From Hermodice carunculata (Eukaryota; Annelida; Polychaeta; Eunicida; Amphinomidae), in assembly GCA_964020975.1 (NCBI GenBank), contig OZ026629.1, forward strand, positions 46,459,351 through 46,523,350: DNA of 64,000 nucleotides, in the 5' to 3' direction. This document shows, piece after piece, positions 63,919-64,000 of this stretch. The position numbers were made by a program, and so were the translations under genes. Position 1 is the first letter of the stretch. Every line of letters begins with the position of its first letter. The notes beneath the pieces are model-generated. The model saw nothing but the letters and a program-made list of their open reading frames with translations. It was not told where the DNA came from and ran no database searches.

Positions 63919-64000
63919 CAGTGGTACCTCTCTTGAGAGACCCCTTTAATGAGAGACCACATATCTTTTTAAGACCGCTCTCTCAGGACACTGTGCTATC
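63919..64000 (+). mobile_element. Left end of a CAGTGGTACCTCTC MITE, cut by window edge
   Basis: CAGTGGTACCTCTCTTGAGA followed by GACCCCTTTAATGAGAGACC and AAGACCGCTCTCTCAGGACA. The end type matches the 172-bp element at 36244-36415 (CAGTGGTACCTGCTC). The right end is outside the window. Confidence 0.55.

Overview
The window is nuclear DNA of an invertebrate animal, most likely a marine bilaterian. The host genes have short exons and kilobase introns with GT/AG borders. The non-coding DNA is AT-rich and crowded with short inverted-repeat transposons, tRNA-derived SINE sequence, a BEL/Pao retrotransposon and long TA/TATG microsatellites. The encoded proteins are ordinary bilaterian orthologues. 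The sequence alone does not separate a hemichordate, a lancelet or a lophotrochozoan.

Four host genes can be read. (1) The 3' half of HDHD2, a HAD-superfamily phosphatase-like protein, lies on + at 1630-8949 in five visible exons; its N-terminal half is outside the window. (2) RFESD, a small soluble Rieske iron-sulfur protein, lies on + at 24362-27854 in three exons and is complete at 118 residues. (3) CETN3, a centrin EF-hand protein, lies on - at 38506-34479 in five exons, 168 residues. (4) An ankyrin-repeat plus SOCS-box (ASB-type) protein lies on + at 60727-63192 in two exons, 650 residues, complete at both ends.

Between HDHD2 and RFESD sits a whole-looking BEL/Pao element on - (12317-20372) with two 577-bp LTRs that look identical, one long gag-pol reading frame and a 5-bp target duplication, so the insertion is recent. 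The rest is intergenic or intronic and dominated by repeats: a TTAA-flanked hairpin MITE (8238, 30065); a repeat family with hairpin ends and internal divergent repeats (21.6-22.9 kb, 51.35-53.35 kb and many scraps); AGGTCA-rich divergent tandem repeats (4.3-5.1 and 11.1-12.1 kb); a 676-bp fold-back palindrome just upstream of the ASB gene (59767-60442); other MITE-like elements; a tRNA-derived SINE head (about 44.96-45.02 kb); and decayed pieces of a LINE reverse transcriptase (47.6-48.3 kb) and a THAP zinc-finger domain (41.9-42.2 kb).

The four host genes do not form a pathway: they are a metabolite phosphatase, a Rieske redox protein, a centriole/cilium centrin and a probable Cullin-5 substrate adaptor. 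From memory, human CETN3 and RFESD both lie on 5q14-q15, so their closeness here may be retained synteny. I found no evidence of a new multi-gene system. The most unusual structures are the repeats with hairpin ends, the perfect nuclear-receptor palindromes carried by tandem repeats, the large fold-back element, and a degenerate copy of a Rieske exon end inside its own intron.
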